This document shows, in pieces, positions 17,923 through 27,470 of a stretch of 64,000 nt of DNA. The notes beneath the pieces are model-generated. The model saw only the letters and a program-made list of their open reading frames with translations, made no database searches and was not told the origin of the DNA. A program made the position numbers and the translations under genes. Positions within the stretch are counted from its first letter, which is position 1. Every line of letters begins with the position of its first letter. This DNA is from Rhizobium sp. TH2 (GTDB lineage Bacteria; Pseudomonadota; Alphaproteobacteria; Rhizobiales; Rhizobiaceae): NCBI RefSeq assembly GCF_024707525.1, contig NZ_CP062231.1, forward strand, positions 4,092,001-4,156,000, given 5' to 3'.

Positions 17923-18182
17923 ATATACTCAGCCTGTTCAAGCGGCAAAAATCAGCGTCCACCGCACGCGACCGGCTTCAATTGCTGCTCGCCCATGAGC
18001 GGTCATCGATCGGACAGACCGATCTTGTGGCCATCCTGCGGGAAGAAATCCTTGCCGTCATCTCCAAGCATATCCAGCTCGATGCCGACAAGGTTCAGGT
18101 CAAGCTCGACCGCGACAAGAACTTCTCGCTGCTGGAAATCGATGTGGAGATTCCGTTGCACAGCGAACTCGACGCGGCGTAG
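17919..18182 (+). CDS. minE: Cell division topological specificity factor MinE
   Basis: Stimulates the MinD ATPase and sets the mid-cell site. 87 aa with the membrane-targeting N-terminus ([20 protein letters not shown]), anti-MinCD helix region [20 protein letters not shown] and the topological domain ending [10 protein letters not shown]. It overlaps minD by four bases, so is co-translated. Confidence 0.97.
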   Translation: MNILSLFKRQKSASTARDRLQLLLAHERSSIGQTDLVAILREEILAVISKHIQLDADKVQVKLDRDKNFSLLEIDVEIPLHSELDAA

Positions 18183-18224
18183 GAAAGCACGGCTCACCAG
18201 CTCTCAACACCGGGCAGCCGGCGC

Positions 18225-18464
18225 TCAGACGGCTTCGGCGATATACTGCAGCTCGATTTGAACGGCGGCCTGGAAGTCCAGTATCTGCTCCCGCACCTCG
18301 TTTTCAGCGACACCCATGGCCTGCATCCTTGCGGCCATGGACCGCATGAGCTCTTTCCACGCCGCGACTGCAGCTGCCCCATGCGTCTCGTTGAGCATCC
18401 TCGCTGCCTGCTCGATCTCCGACCGACGTCGTGCGGCTGGAAATGCGATGGCATGGAATGTCAT
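18225..18464 (-). CDS. Small hypothetical protein, possibly DUF6074-like
   Basis: 79-aa helical protein opening MTFHAIAFPAARRRSEIEQA, the FP-x-x-RRR type of N-terminus seen in small rhizobial proteins (DUF6074-like, from memory). The middle is amphipathic and Met/Ala-rich (AAWKELMRSMAARMQAMG). No transmembrane segment. ATG at 18464 has CAGGAG eight bases before it. Convergent with minE, with a 42-bp gap. Function unknown. Confidence 0.65.
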   Translation of the reverse strand: MTFHAIAFPAARRRSEIEQAARMLNETHGAAAVAAWKELMRSMAARMQAMGVAENEVREQILDFQAAVQIELQYIAEAV

Positions 18465-18557
18465 GGGCGGCTCCTGAAGAATCGAATCGTTTCGGTTCTT
18501 CAGGTTGCACGGCGGATGGTTAAGAATTGACTTCAGGCGCCAAATACAAATCGACGA

Positions 18558-18591
18558 GAGATCTTGCTCGGATGTCACCGGGCAAGATCTC
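18558..18591 (-). terminator. Hairpin downstream of glnT
   Basis: GAGATCTTGC (18558-18567) pairs perfectly with GCAAGATCTC (18582-18591), 16 bases past the glnT stop on the minus strand. No clear T-run, but its position suggests it ends the glx-glnT transcript. Confidence 0.55.
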
Positions 18592-18606
18592 GCAACAGAT
18601 TCAGGC

Positions 18607-19914
18607 TTATACGTCGAGCGTCGTCGAATGTTCCCATGCGGTGAACTGTCCGCAATAGGCATTCCACTCGCCATGCTTGAGCTTCAGGTAGGCGGCCGAG
18701 AATTCGGCGCCGAGCGCCGTCTGAAGCTCGGTATCCTTCTCGTATTCGCGCAATGCATCGAGAAGATTGAGCGGCAGCTTCGGGGCATTCTTGACCGTGT
18801 GCCCGTCCTTGTACATGTCGATGTTGTGATGCGGCCCGGGATCGGCCTGGCTGCGCATGCCCGAGAGGCCAGCCGCGATGATGATCGCCTGCAACAGATA
18901 TGGGTTCACCGCACCATCCGGCAGGCGAAGCTCGAAGCGGCCCGGCCCCGGCACGCGGACCATGTGCGTGCGGTTGTTGCCGGTCCAGGTCACGCTGTTG
19001 GGCGCCCAGGTGGCACCCGAGATCGTACGCGGCGCGTTGATGCGCTTGTAGGAATTGACCGTCGGGTTGGTGACCGCAGCAAGCGCCGAAGCGTGCTTCA
19101 TGATGCCGCCGAGGAAGGTGCGGCCGCGTGCCGACAGGCCGAAATCCATCTTCGGATCGGCGAAGGCATTGGTTTTGCCCGCGGTATCCCAGACCGAGAT
19201 ATGCGCATGGCAGCCGTTGCCGGTCAGGCCCTTGAACGGCTTGGGCATGAATGTCGCGCGCAGGCCATGCTTTTCGGCAACCGACTTGACCATGAACTTG
19301 AAGAAGGAATGCTTGTCCGCCGTTTGCAGCGCGTCGTCATATTCCCAGTTCATCTCGAACTGGCCGTTCGCGTCCTCATGGTCGTTCTGGTAGGGCTTCC
19401 AGCCGAGTTCCAGCATGTGGTCGCAGATCTCGGTGATCACGTCATAGCGCCGCATCAGCGCCTGCTGGTCGTAGCACGGCTTTTCGCCGGTATCGAACTC
19501 GTCGGAAATCTTGGAGCCATCAGGCGAGATCAGGAAGAATTCCGGCTCGACGCCCGTCTTCACGCGCAGGCCGTCGGACGCCGCTTCGGCCACCAGGCGC
19601 TTGAGCGTATTGCGCGGCGCCTGTTCGACCTGCTTGTTGTCCATCCAGCAATCCGCCGCGACCCAGGCCGTTTCCTTCTTCCAGGGAAGCTGGATGGCCG
19701 AAGACGCATCCGGCCGGGCGAACAGATCGGGATGCGCCGGCGTCATGTCGAGCCAGGTGGCAAAACCGGCAAATCCGGCGCCCTCTTCCTGCATGCCTCT
19801 GATCGCTGCCGTCGGAACCAGCTTCGCGCGCTGCGCCCCGAAAAGATCGGTGAAGCTGATCATGAAATATTTGACGCCCCGCTCCTTGGCCCAGGCTTCA
19901 AGATCGATTGTCAT
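18607..19914 (-). CDS. glnT: Type III glutamine synthetase GlnT / gamma-glutamylmethylamide synthetase family
   Basis: ATP-dependent glutamate-amide ligase. Glutamine synthetase domains are clear: the N-terminal GS fold (KYFMISFTDLFGAQRAKLVP), metal-binding GVEPEFFLI, NGQFEMNW, NGCHAHISV, and RVPGPGRFELRLPDGAVNPY near the C-terminal third. The length of 435 aa equals rhizobial GlnT and is close to GmaS, which joins methylamine to glutamate. Sequence alone does not separate the two activities here. Start at 19914 (MTIDLEAWAKERG); residues upstream are not conserved in type. Last gene of the glxB-glxC-glxD-OsmC-glnT operon, 43 bp after the OsmC gene. Confidence 0.88.
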   Translation of the reverse strand: MTIDLEAWAKERGVKYFMISFTDLFGAQRAKLVPTAAIRGMQEEGAGFAGFATWLDMTPAHPDLFARPDASSAIQLPWKKETAWVAADCWMDNKQVEQAPRNTLKRLVAEAASDGLRVKTGVEPEFFLISPDGSKISDEFDTGEKPCYDQQALMRRYDVITEICDHMLELGWKPYQNDHEDANGQFEMNWEYDDALQTADKHSFFKFMVKSVAEKHGLRATFMPKPFKGLTGNGCHAHISVWDTAGKTNAFADPKMDFGLSARGRTFLGGIMKHASALAAVTNPTVNSYKRINAPRTISGATWAPNSVTWTGNNRTHMVRVPGPGRFELRLPDGAVNPYLLQAIIIAAGLSGMRSQADPGPHHNIDMYKDGHTVKNAPKLPLNLLDALREYEKDTELQTALGAEFSAAYLKLKHGEWNAYCGQFTAWEHSTTLDV

Positions 19915-19957
19915 CCGTCGGTTCCCCATTCCTCGTTTTCGATCGGCCACGCGGGCC

Positions 19958-20419
19958 TTATTCAGCAGGTTCGCACCGCACCTCGGTCCGAACGGAATTC
20001 GCGATGAAGCACTCGTCATGCGCCGCATGATGAAGTTCATCGATTATATCCGCCGCAGGCCGCGCGCCTTCCCAGTCAATGCGCGGCTTGAGCGTGACGC
20101 GGGACACCCAGAAGCGCCCCGCTTCGTTCTTGGACATCACGCCGTCGGCGATGTCCTCATAGCGATTGACCACCAGTCCGCGCTTGGCCGCGAGGTACAG
20201 GAAGGTCAGCATGTGGCAGGAGGAGAGGCTGGCGATGAAGGCCTCTTCCGGATCCACGCCTGCGGGATCGGAATAGCGTGGCACGACATGCGGCGACGAG
20301 GACGCGCGTATGCTCACCCCGCCGTCGAACGACCAGCTATGCCCACGGCCGTAGCGATTGTCGGTGAACGGCTCCTCAGGAGCGCGTTCCCAGACTATCG
20401 TTGCCGTGTAGCTAGCCAT
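19958..20419 (-). CDS. OsmC-family protein (peroxiredoxin-like)
   Basis: 153-aa OsmC/Ohr-fold protein. The first conserved Cys region is AFIASLSSCHMLTFLYLA; the second is HDECFIANSVRTEV, matching the two redox Cys of organic-hydroperoxide reductases. It starts MASYTATIVWERAPEEPFTD with the RGHSW...GGVSIRAS segment typical of OsmC proteins in glx operons. One base separates its start from the glxD stop, so it is in the operon. Whether it detoxifies a pathway by-product is unknown. Confidence 0.85.
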   Translation of the reverse strand: MASYTATIVWERAPEEPFTDNRYGRGHSWSFDGGVSIRASSSPHVVPRYSDPAGVDPEEAFIASLSSCHMLTFLYLAAKRGLVVNRYEDIADGVMSKNEAGRFWVSRVTLKPRIDWEGARPAADIIDELHHAAHDECFIANSVRTEVRCEPAE

Positions 20420-20420
20420 G

Positions 20421-21749
20421 TCAGAAACCGCCCTTGCCCGGGATCCAGCTCGTGCCGGCAAGCGGCACCTGCGCCATGGCGGATGCCTCGATCGTCAGCG
20501 CCACCAGGTCTTCCGGCTCGAGATTGTGCAGGTGGTTCTTGCCGCAGGCGCGCGCGATGGTCTGCGCTTCCAGCGTCATCACCTTGAGGAAATTTGCGAG
20601 ACGCCGTCCGGCAGCAACCGGGTCGAGCCGCATGGCGAGTTCAGGGTCCTGCGTCGTGATGCCGGCCGGGTCCTTGCCCTCGTGCCAGTCGTCATAGGCG
20701 CCGGCTGTCGTGCCGAGCTTGCGGTATTCTTCCTCCCAGTGCGGGTCGTTGTCGCCGATCGCCACGAGCGCCGCCGTACCGATGGCAACCGCGTCGGCGC
20801 CGAGCGCCAAAGCCTTGGCCACATCGGCACCCGAACGAATGCCGCCGGAGATCACCAGCTGCACCTTGCGATGCATGCCGAGTTCCTGCAGCGCCTGGAC
20901 GGCGGGGCGGATACAGGCGAGCGTCGGCATGCCGACATTTTCGATGAAGACATCCTGCGTCGCCGCAGTACCGCCCTGCATGCCATCGAGCACCACGACG
21001 TCGGCGCCGGCTTTCACGGCAAGCGCGGTATCGTAATAGGGCCGCGCGCCGCCGACCTTCACATAGATCGGCTTTTCCCAGTCGGTGATTTCGCGCAGTT
21101 CGAGGATCTTGATCTCGAGATCATCAGGGCCGGTCCAGTCCGGGTGACGGCAGGCCGAGCGCTGGTCGATGCCTTTCGGCAGGTTGCGCATGTTCGCGAC
21201 ACGGTCGGAAATCTTCTGGCCGAGCAACATGCCGCCGCCGCCGGGCTTGGCGCCCTGGCCCACCACGATCTCGATCGCATCGGCGCGGCGCAGATCCCTT
21301 GGGTTCATGCCGTAGCGTGACGGCAGGTACTGGTAGACCAGCGTCTGGCTGTGGCCGCGCTCCTCGTCCGTCATGCCGCCGTCGCCTGTGGTGGTCGAGG
21401 TGCCGGCAATGGTTGCGCCGCGTCCGAGCGCTTCCTTGGCATTGCCCGACAGTGCGCCGAAGCTCATCCCGGCAATGGTGATCGGCGTCTTGAGCCGGAT
21501 CGGCTTCTTGGCGAAGCGCGAGCCGAGCACCACGGATGTGTCGCAGGTCTCGCGATAGCCTTCGAGCGGATAGCGCGAGATCGAGGCACCGAGAAACAGC
21601 AGATCGTCGAAATGCGGCACCTTGCGCTTGGCGCCGGCGCCCCGGATATCATAGATGCCGGTCGCCGCCGCACGGCGAATTTCCGCAAGCGTATAGTCAT
21701 CGAACGTCGCTGACTTGCGAGGCGGCGTATAGGGATTGTGGTACGACAT
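20421..21749 (-). CDS. glxD: Glutamate synthase large-subunit-like FMN protein GlxD (N-methylglutamate synthase subunit homologue)
   Basis: FMN/iron-sulfur domain protein related to the central part of GltB and to MgsC of N-methylglutamate synthase, 442 aa. It carries FGALSGNAKEALGRGA, the FMN-site VGQGAKPGGGGML, VKVGGARPYYDTAL, GMQGGTAATQDVF and VISGGIRSGADVAKALALGA. Starts at 21749 with MSYHNPYTPPRKSATFDDYT. It works with GlxB (amidotransferase) and GlxC (beta-helix), the three parts of GltB encoded separately. 17 bp after glxC. Confidence 0.9.
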   Translation of the reverse strand: MSYHNPYTPPRKSATFDDYTLAEIRRAAATGIYDIRGAGAKRKVPHFDDLLFLGASISRYPLEGYRETCDTSVVLGSRFAKKPIRLKTPITIAGMSFGALSGNAKEALGRGATIAGTSTTTGDGGMTDEERGHSQTLVYQYLPSRYGMNPRDLRRADAIEIVVGQGAKPGGGGMLLGQKISDRVANMRNLPKGIDQRSACRHPDWTGPDDLEIKILELREITDWEKPIYVKVGGARPYYDTALAVKAGADVVVLDGMQGGTAATQDVFIENVGMPTLACIRPAVQALQELGMHRKVQLVISGGIRSGADVAKALALGADAVAIGTAALVAIGDNDPHWEEEYRKLGTTAGAYDDWHEGKDPAGITTQDPELAMRLDPVAAGRRLANFLKVMTLEAQTIARACGKNHLHNLEPEDLVALTIEASAMAQVPLAGTSWIPGKGGF

Positions 21750-21766
21750 GAATGCCCTCTCGTCGC

Positions 21767-22453
21767 TCAGTATGCGTCGGCGTTGTCGATGTTGAAATTG
21801 TAGAGTTTGCGGGCGGAGCCGTAGCGTTTGAATTCTTCCGGCTTGACGCCAGTCACGCCAGCCTTGGCCAGAAGTCCGGCCAGCACCGTGATATGCTCCG
21901 GCCGCATTTCCTTCTCGATGCAATCGGCGCCGAGGCTCTTGACCTTGCCGCGCACGAAGAGCTTGGCCTCGTAGAGCGAGTCGCCCAGCGCGTCGCCGGC
22001 ATCGCCCAGCACGACGAGGTGACCGGATTGTCCCATGAAAGCCGACATATGACCAATATTGCCATGCACGACGATATCGATGCCCTTCATCGAAATGCCG
22101 CAGCGCGAGGCCGCATTACCCTTGACGACCAGCAATCCGCCGCGACCGGTGGCGCCGGCATACTGGCTGGCATCGCCCTCGATCACGACGGTGCCCGACA
22201 TCATGTTCTCGGCGACGCCCGGCCCGGCCGAGCCGTGCACGGTGATCGTGCCGCCATCGTTCATCCCGGCGCAGTAGTAACCGACCGAGCCTTTGACATC
22301 GACATTGACTGCTGCATCCACTCCGACCGCCACCGAATGGCTACCGCGTGGGTTGATCACCTCGAACTGCGTATCGTTGGCACCTTGGGGGAGCGCATGG
22401 AGCGCGCTGTTGAGTTCCCTGAGGGGCGTCGTCGAAAGATCGAAAACCGGCAT
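21767..22453 (-). CDS. glxC: Glutamate synthase C-terminal-domain-like protein GlxC
   Basis: 228-aa right-handed beta-helix (GXGXG) protein, the stand-alone counterpart of the GltB C-terminal domain and of MgsB. Repeated Gly-rich turns are visible (VDVKGSVGYYCAGMNDGGTI, VVIEGDASQYAGATGRGGLL, VVHGNIGHMSAFMGQSGHLV). It presumably scaffolds the GlxB-GlxD complex. 17 bp before glxD and 26 bp after glxB. Confidence 0.9.
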   Translation of the reverse strand: MPVFDLSTTPLRELNSALHALPQGANDTQFEVINPRGSHSVAVGVDAAVNVDVKGSVGYYCAGMNDGGTITVHGSAGPGVAENMMSGTVVIEGDASQYAGATGRGGLLVVKGNAASRCGISMKGIDIVVHGNIGHMSAFMGQSGHLVVLGDAGDALGDSLYEAKLFVRGKVKSLGADCIEKEMRPEHITVLAGLLAKAGVTGVKPEEFKRYGSARKLYNFNIDNADAY

Positions 22454-22479
22454 TAGAAAACTTTCTCGTTCGTGCCGGC

Positions 22480-23385
22480 TCAGGCGGCTTTTTCATGATC
22501 CCAGAAATAGACGGTGGCGGGCTCCGGCTCCCACACACGGGCGTTTTCGATGCCCGGCAGGTTGACGAGCGCCCGGTATTCGGAGCCGAAGGCGACATAC
22601 TGCTCGGTCTCGGCCATGACGGCGGGCTTGCAGGCGATCGGGTCGCGCACCACGCCGAAGCCCGATTTAGTGCCAACGACGAAAGTGAAGAAGCCGTCGA
22701 GATCATCGAGCGCGCCGGTCAGAGCTTGGCCGAGGTCCTTACCCTTGGCCATCTCGGCGGTGAGATAGGCGGCAGCAACCTCGGTGTCGTTCTCGGTCTC
22801 GAAGGTCATGCCCTCGCGCTTGAGTTCGCGACGCAGGTTGTTGTGGTTGGAGAGCGAACCGTTATGTACGAGGCACTGATCGCCGCCGGTCGAGAACGGG
22901 TGAGCGCCGAGCGTCGTCACCGCCGATTCCGTCGCCATGCGGGTGTGGCCGATGCCATGCGAGCCGGACATTCCGCGCACGTCGAAGCGCGCCACGACGT
23001 CCTTGGGCAGGCCGACTTCCTTGTAGATTTCGACGCTATCGCCCGAACTCATGATCTTCACATCCGGGCGGACTTCAGCAATCTTCGAACGGATCGAGGC
23101 GATGTCGGCAGCGTCGAATTCGACCACCGCATGGGTGCTCTTGACGGCCACCGTGGCCTTGATGCCGGCGCGTGAAAGATCCTCCGCGAGGCCCGCGAAA
23201 TCAACCTTGGGCTTGGCCGACTGCAGGGTCACCTTGGCGCGCCCCTCGGCTGCCGATCCGTAGATGGCGATGCCGGCCGAATCCGGACCGCGATCGGACA
23301 TCGTGATCAGCATATCCGAGAGCAGCGCACCCAGTTGAGGCTCGAGACTCCGATCCTTCAGGAACAATCCGACAATACCGCACAT
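22480..23385 (-). CDS. glxB: Class II glutamine amidotransferase GlxB
   Basis: Ntn-type glutamine amidotransferase, 301 aa. It begins MCGIVGLFLKD: after Met removal the N-terminal Cys is the nucleophile, which decides the start at 23385 rather than the ATG five codons upstream. Also present are GIGHTRMATES with the substrate Arg, HNGSLSNHNNLRRELKREG and ENDTEVAAAYL. It would release ammonia (or in N-methylglutamate synthase bind the amide substrate) for GlxD. First gene of the five-gene operon. Confidence 0.92.
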   Translation of the reverse strand: MCGIVGLFLKDRSLEPQLGALLSDMLITMSDRGPDSAGIAIYGSAAEGRAKVTLQSAKPKVDFAGLAEDLSRAGIKATVAVKSTHAVVEFDAADIASIRSKIAEVRPDVKIMSSGDSVEIYKEVGLPKDVVARFDVRGMSGSHGIGHTRMATESAVTTLGAHPFSTGGDQCLVHNGSLSNHNNLRRELKREGMTFETENDTEVAAAYLTAEMAKGKDLGQALTGALDDLDGFFTFVVGTKSGFGVVRDPIACKPAVMAETEQYVAFGSEYRALVNLPGIENARVWEPEPATVYFWDHEKAA

Positions 23386-23488
23386 AGCCAACGTCTCCAC
23401 TTTGTGTAGGTGGAGAAGAGTGCTAACAGAGGACCGCGGTCAAATCAACCTTGAGGAATAAAATATTCTTCTTAGGAAAACATGCCCG

Positions 23489-24295
23489 CTAGTATGAGTG
23501 ACCGCCGAGGATGGTTGATAGCAGTTCGCCCTCGAGCTCGGAAAGCTCCGCCGAACCGTGCTTGCGCGGATGCGGGTGAGGCACTGCAATATCCCTGGAA
23601 ATGCGGCCTTCGTCCAGCACGATCACCCGGTCGGCGAGATGCACCGCTTCACTCACATCATGTGTCACCAGCACCGCCGTGAAGCCCTGTTCGCGCCACA
23701 CGCGGCTGAGCAATTGCTGCATGCTGATGCGGGTCAGTGCGTCGAGCGCGCCAAGCGGCTCGTCGAGCGCCAGGAAATTCGGCTTCGATACCAGCGCCCG
23801 GGCCAGCGCCACACGCTGCCGTTGGCCGCCGGAGAGCCGCGACGGCCATTCCTTGGCCTTCTCCGTCAACTGGACCTCGTTAAGCGCCACCCGCGCCTTC
23901 GCCCGTCCCTCCGCCGCCGGCACCCCTTCGCCGAGACCAACCGCGACATTGTCCGCTACGTCGAACCAGGGCAGCAGCCTCGGCTCCTGGAACACTATCC
24001 GCCCATTGGGCGTCGTTTCGGTGCCATCGGCGCTGTGGAATGACAGGTTGCCGCCGGTATGGCTGTCGAGCCCCATCAGGATGCGCAGCAGCGTAGACTT
24101 GCCGCAGCCGCTCTTGCCGACAACAGCCACGAACTGGCCGGCAGGCACTTCGAGATCGATGCCACGCAACACGCGGTTGGAACCGAATGTCTTCTCGATG
24201 CCTTCGAGGCGCAGCCCGACGGCGCGTTCGCCGGCCAGGCTATCGGGAAAATTCTCAAGTCCATTGCCTGTGCGCTGAGCTGTTGCGATTGCCAT
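23489..24295 (-). CDS. ssuB: Aliphatic sulfonate ABC transporter ATP-binding protein
   Basis: ATPase of a sulfonate/nitrate/taurine-type importer, 268 aa. Walker [11 protein letters not shown]-loop [10 protein letters not shown], signature [15 protein letters not shown], Walker [13 protein letters not shown] and switch [17 protein letters not shown] is typical of SsuB/TauB. Start at 24295, [20 protein letters not shown]. Last gene of the ssu cluster, 10 bp after ssuC. Confidence 0.93.
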   Translation of the reverse strand: MAIATAQRTGNGLENFPDSLAGERAVGLRLEGIEKTFGSNRVLRGIDLEVPAGQFVAVVGKSGCGKSTLLRILMGLDSHTGGNLSFHSADGTETTPNGRIVFQEPRLLPWFDVADNVAVGLGEGVPAAEGRAKARVALNEVQLTEKAKEWPSRLSGGQRQRVALARALVSKPNFLALDEPLGALDALTRISMQQLLSRVWREQGFTAVLVTHDVSEAVHLADRVIVLDEGRISRDIAVPHPHPRKHGSAELSELEGELLSTILGGHSY

Positions 24296-24305
24296 GGGAG
24301 GCTCC

Positions 24306-25145
24306 TTATTTCTGATAGGCCGGGTTCCAGGACAGCGCCTTGCGCTCCAGGAACCGTGCGACGACATCGGCGAGCTTGCCCAGCAGCGCATAGATCACCA
24401 GCGCCAGCACCACGACATCGGTCATCATGAATTCGCGCGCCGTGTTGGCCATGTGGCCGATGCCGGAAGACGCGGCGATCGATTCCGAAACGATCAGCGT
24501 CAGCCACATGATGCCGAGCGCATAGCGCAGGCCGACGAAGATCGACGGCAGGGCGGCGGGGAAGATGATCTTGCGGAACAGCGACCAGTTGCCCATGCCA
24601 TAGACGCGGCCCATCTCGATCAGGTCGCGGTCGACATTGCGCACGCCGTGATAGGTGTTGAGATAGATGGGAAACAGCACACCGAGCGAAGTGAGGAAAA
24701 GCTTGGATTCCTCACCGATGCCGAACCACAGGATGACGAGCGGTATCATCGCCAGATGCGGGACGGTACGGACCATCTGCAGCGTCGTATCGGTGAGTTG
24801 TTCGGAAAGCTTCGACACGCCATTGGCGATGCCGAGCAGGAAACCGATTGAGCCACCCACCACGAGACCCGCCAGCGCGCGACCGGCACTGACCGCGATG
24901 TCATGCGGCAATTGCCCCGTCCGCGTCGTTTCCCAGAAGGCAGCCACGACATCGAGCGGCGACGGCATGATGCGCGCCGAAATCCAGCCCACCGATGACA
25001 GGAACTGCCACAGCAGGATGACGGCGACCGGCACCACATAGGGCAGCAGGTTGCGAGGCTCGAAGGACGGTAGCCGGATGGTGGCCGGTTTCGACCGGCG
25101 TTGGCCGGCGATCGCCGGGCCTTCATATGAATCGATCGTGGTCAC
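24306..25145 (-). CDS. ssuC: Aliphatic sulfonate ABC transporter permease
   Basis: Inner-membrane permease, 279 aa, about six hydrophobic spans ([33 protein letters not shown]; and so on). The EAA-like cytoplasmic loop reads [30 protein letters not shown] and [20 protein letters not shown] are hallmarks of SsuC. The start is a GTG at 25145 with GGAGATG upstream; the N-terminal 30 residues are polar and cytoplasmic. Confidence 0.92.
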   Translation of the reverse strand: MTTIDSYEGPAIAGQRRSKPATIRLPSFEPRNLLPYVVPVAVILLWQFLSSVGWISARIMPSPLDVVAAFWETTRTGQLPHDIAVSAGRALAGLVVGGSIGFLLGIANGVSKLSEQLTDTTLQMVRTVPHLAMIPLVILWFGIGEESKLFLTSLGVLFPIYLNTYHGVRNVDRDLIEMGRVYGMGNWSLFRKIIFPAALPSIFVGLRYALGIMWLTLIVSESIAASSGIGHMANTAREFMMTDVVVLALVIYALLGKLADVVARFLERKALSWNPAYQK

Positions 25146-25251
25146 TGGATCATCTCCGTTCTGGTCATCCCGATGGCCTCTCTGGTCATCCCGTGGGCCT
25201 CCCGTCTGATGCGAAAGACGCGGCGATTGCCCGCCGCGCCAATCGTCCAAT

Positions 25252-26424
25252 TCACGATCCCGAAACGACCTTGAGATTGCCGCCATGGCCGCCACCTCCA
25301 AAGACCCGCGCCTGCGGGAACTCGCTGTTGGGATTGACCGTCTTTGCGCCACTGTCGATGCCGAGTTCGGGGAACAACAGTTCCGCGACCCGATAGGCCT
25401 CTTCCAGATGCGGATAGCCGGATGCGATCAAGGTATCGATGCCGATGTCCTGGTATTCGCGGAGCCGCGCCGCGACGGTCTTCGGGGAGCCGACAAGTGC
25501 CGTGCCCGCACCGGACCGCACGAGGCCGATGCCGGCCCAGAGGTTCGGGGAGACTTCCAGCTTGTCGCGACGGCCGTTATGCAATGCCGCCATGCGCTTC
25601 TGGCCCACGGAATCCGCTTCCGTCACAAAGCGTGCCTGCGCTTCGGCAATCGTATCGTCGCCGAGCTTGGAGATCAGCTTGTCGGCCGCTTCCCAGGCTT
25701 CCTCGTCCGTCTCGCGCACGATCAGGTGGAGACGGATGCCGAAGCTGGGGTCACGGCCCGTCTTGGCGCAGGCCTTGCGCACGGCTTCGATCTTCTCGGC
25801 CACCTGTGCGGGCGGTTCGCCCCAGGTGAGATACTTGTCGCCACGGTTGGCGTAAAAGTCGATGCCGGCATCCGACGAGCCGCCGAAATAGAGCGGCGGG
25901 CGGGGGGCTTGCACCGGCGGGAAGCCGAGTCGCGCACCCTTTGCCTGGATGTACTTGCCATCGAGCGTTGCCTCGCCCTTGGCCAGCAGTGCTTCGAACA
26001 CGTCGAAGAATTCGTCGGCGTGGTCGTAGCGCTCGTCATGCGGCAGGAAGATGCCGTCGCCGGCGAGTTCGGCGGGACTGCCGCCGACCACGATGTTGAG
26101 CAGCAGCCGGCCATTGGAAATGCGATCGAGCGTGGTGGCAAGGCGCGCATAATAGGCGGGCGATGCCGTTCCCGGCCGGATCGCGACCAGGAACTTCAGC
26201 CGTTCGGTCGCCGTGGCAAGACCTGCTGCGGTCACGAAGGATTCCTCGCAGGCCACGCCCGTCGGCAGCAGCACGCCGGAATAGCCGAGACGATCCACCG
26301 CCTGGGCGATCTCGCGGAGATAGCGGAAATCCGGCGCACGATTCAGTTCGCTCGAACCGAGATAGGTCCCGTCACCCGATGTCGGGATGAACCACATGAA
26401 GTCGATCGGTTTCTTGCTCGACAT
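25252..26424 (-). CDS. ssuD: FMNH2-dependent alkanesulfonate monooxygenase
   Basis: Cleaves alkanesulfonates to aldehyde and sulfite with FMNH2 and O2, in the cytoplasm. 390 aa, luciferase-like fold: starts [19 protein letters not shown] with [32 protein letters not shown] and the substrate loop region [18 protein letters not shown]. The Gly-rich C-terminal tail GGGGHGGN resembles other SsuD proteins. FMNH2 could come from the divergent flavin reductase at 30205. Sits between ssuC and the binding-protein genes. Confidence 0.95.
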   Translation of the reverse strand: MSSKKPIDFMWFIPTSGDGTYLGSSELNRAPDFRYLREIAQAVDRLGYSGVLLPTGVACEESFVTAAGLATATERLKFLVAIRPGTASPAYYARLATTLDRISNGRLLLNIVVGGSPAELAGDGIFLPHDERYDHADEFFDVFEALLAKGEATLDGKYIQAKGARLGFPPVQAPRPPLYFGGSSDAGIDFYANRGDKYLTWGEPPAQVAEKIEAVRKACAKTGRDPSFGIRLHLIVRETDEEAWEAADKLISKLGDDTIAEAQARFVTEADSVGQKRMAALHNGRRDKLEVSPNLWAGIGLVRSGAGTALVGSPKTVAARLREYQDIGIDTLIASGYPHLEEAYRVAELLFPELGIDSGAKTVNPNSEFPQARVFGGGGHGGNLKVVSGS

Positions 26425-26461
26425 GAAAAGGACTCCTTGAAATGGATCGCCGCGGCGCGCC

Positions 26462-27430
26462 TCAAGAGGCGCGCGGTCGCCAGACGATATCGCTGATGTT
26501 GAGTTTCTTCGGCAGGATGCCGAGTCCGTGGAACTCGTCGGCAAGCGCCTGCTGGTAGGTCACGGCCTCGTCGGTCAGCGGGTAGACCCTGCCGAGGTCG
26601 GCACCGGGCCGGTTGAGCACGATGCGGGTCACGTCTTCCTTGACGCCGGTGATCGCCGAAAGCGCCTTGATCGTCTCGTCGAGATTGGACTGGGCCGCGG
26701 TGCCGACCTTGGTCAGTTCGTCGATCACCTCCTCCACGATCTCCGGATTGGCATTCGTGAAATCGGTGTTGCCGAGATAGAAGCTCCAGGATTGGACGAT
26801 GCCGTCCGCCGTGGTCAGGACGCGGGTGTCCGGATCGGCTTCGGCAATCGCGTAGTAGGGATCCCAGATCGCCCAGGCATCGATCGAATTGGTCTTGAAC
26901 GCCGCAGCCGCATCCGGCGGCGGCAGGTCCACGGCGTCCACGTCGCCGAGCGCGAGACCGGCCTTGCGGAGCGCCTTGACGGTAAAGTTATGCGCACTGG
27001 AACCACGCTTGAAGGCGACCTTCTTGCCCTTGAGGTCTTCCAGTTTCTGGATCTGCGAATCCTTGTGAACGAGAATTGCCGATCCGGTGGACGGCCCCCT
27101 ATAGGCGCCGACATAGAGAAGGTTGCCACCCGCCGCCTGGGCGAAAAGCGGCGGCACGTCGCCGGTCGGGCCGAAGTCGAGCGCATCGGCGCCGAGCGCT
27201 TCGAGCAGCGGCGGGCCCGAGGTGAACTCCGCCCAGGTGACCCCGACGCCGCGCGGAGCCAGCCGCTTCTCGAGCGAGCCGAGGCTCTTGGCGAGCGCAA
27301 GCACGCCGTTCTTCTGCCAGCCGATCCGGAATGTGGTGGCCGTGGCTGCCTGCGCCGTACGGATGTTCGGCATGGCAAGCGCGGCGCCCGCCGCTCCGAT
27401 GAGCCCCAAAGTCTGCCTGCGTGTGAACAT
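26462..27430 (-). CDS. ssuA: Tat-exported sulfonate-binding protein, copy 1
   Basis: Periplasmic binding protein of the SsuA type, 322 aa. The N-terminus [19 protein letters not shown] is a twin-arginine signal. The mature part has [40 protein letters not shown] and [20 protein letters not shown]. It is followed by ssuD (37 bp) and preceded by a closely similar gene. The two copies share most motifs word for word, so this is a tandem duplication. Confidence 0.92.
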   Translation of the reverse strand: MFTRRQTLGLIGAAGAALAMPNIRTAQAATATTFRIGWQKNGVLALAKSLGSLEKRLAPRGVGVTWAEFTSGPPLLEALGADALDFGPTGDVPPLFAQAAGGNLLYVGAYRGPSTGSAILVHKDSQIQKLEDLKGKKVAFKRGSSAHNFTVKALRKAGLALGDVDAVDLPPPDAAAAFKTNSIDAWAIWDPYYAIAEADPDTRVLTTADGIVQSWSFYLGNTDFTNANPEIVEEVIDELTKVGTAAQSNLDETIKALSAITGVKEDVTRIVLNRPGADLGRVYPLTDEAVTYQQALADEFHGLGILPKKLNISDIVWRPRAS

Positions 27431-27470
27431 CGTCGCTTCCTTTCTCTCTCTTGCCGTGATTGGCCTCGCG

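Noticed and set aside
18505..20007. 500-codon plus-strand frame
   Set aside because: Antisense shadow of glnT; no protein-like motifs.
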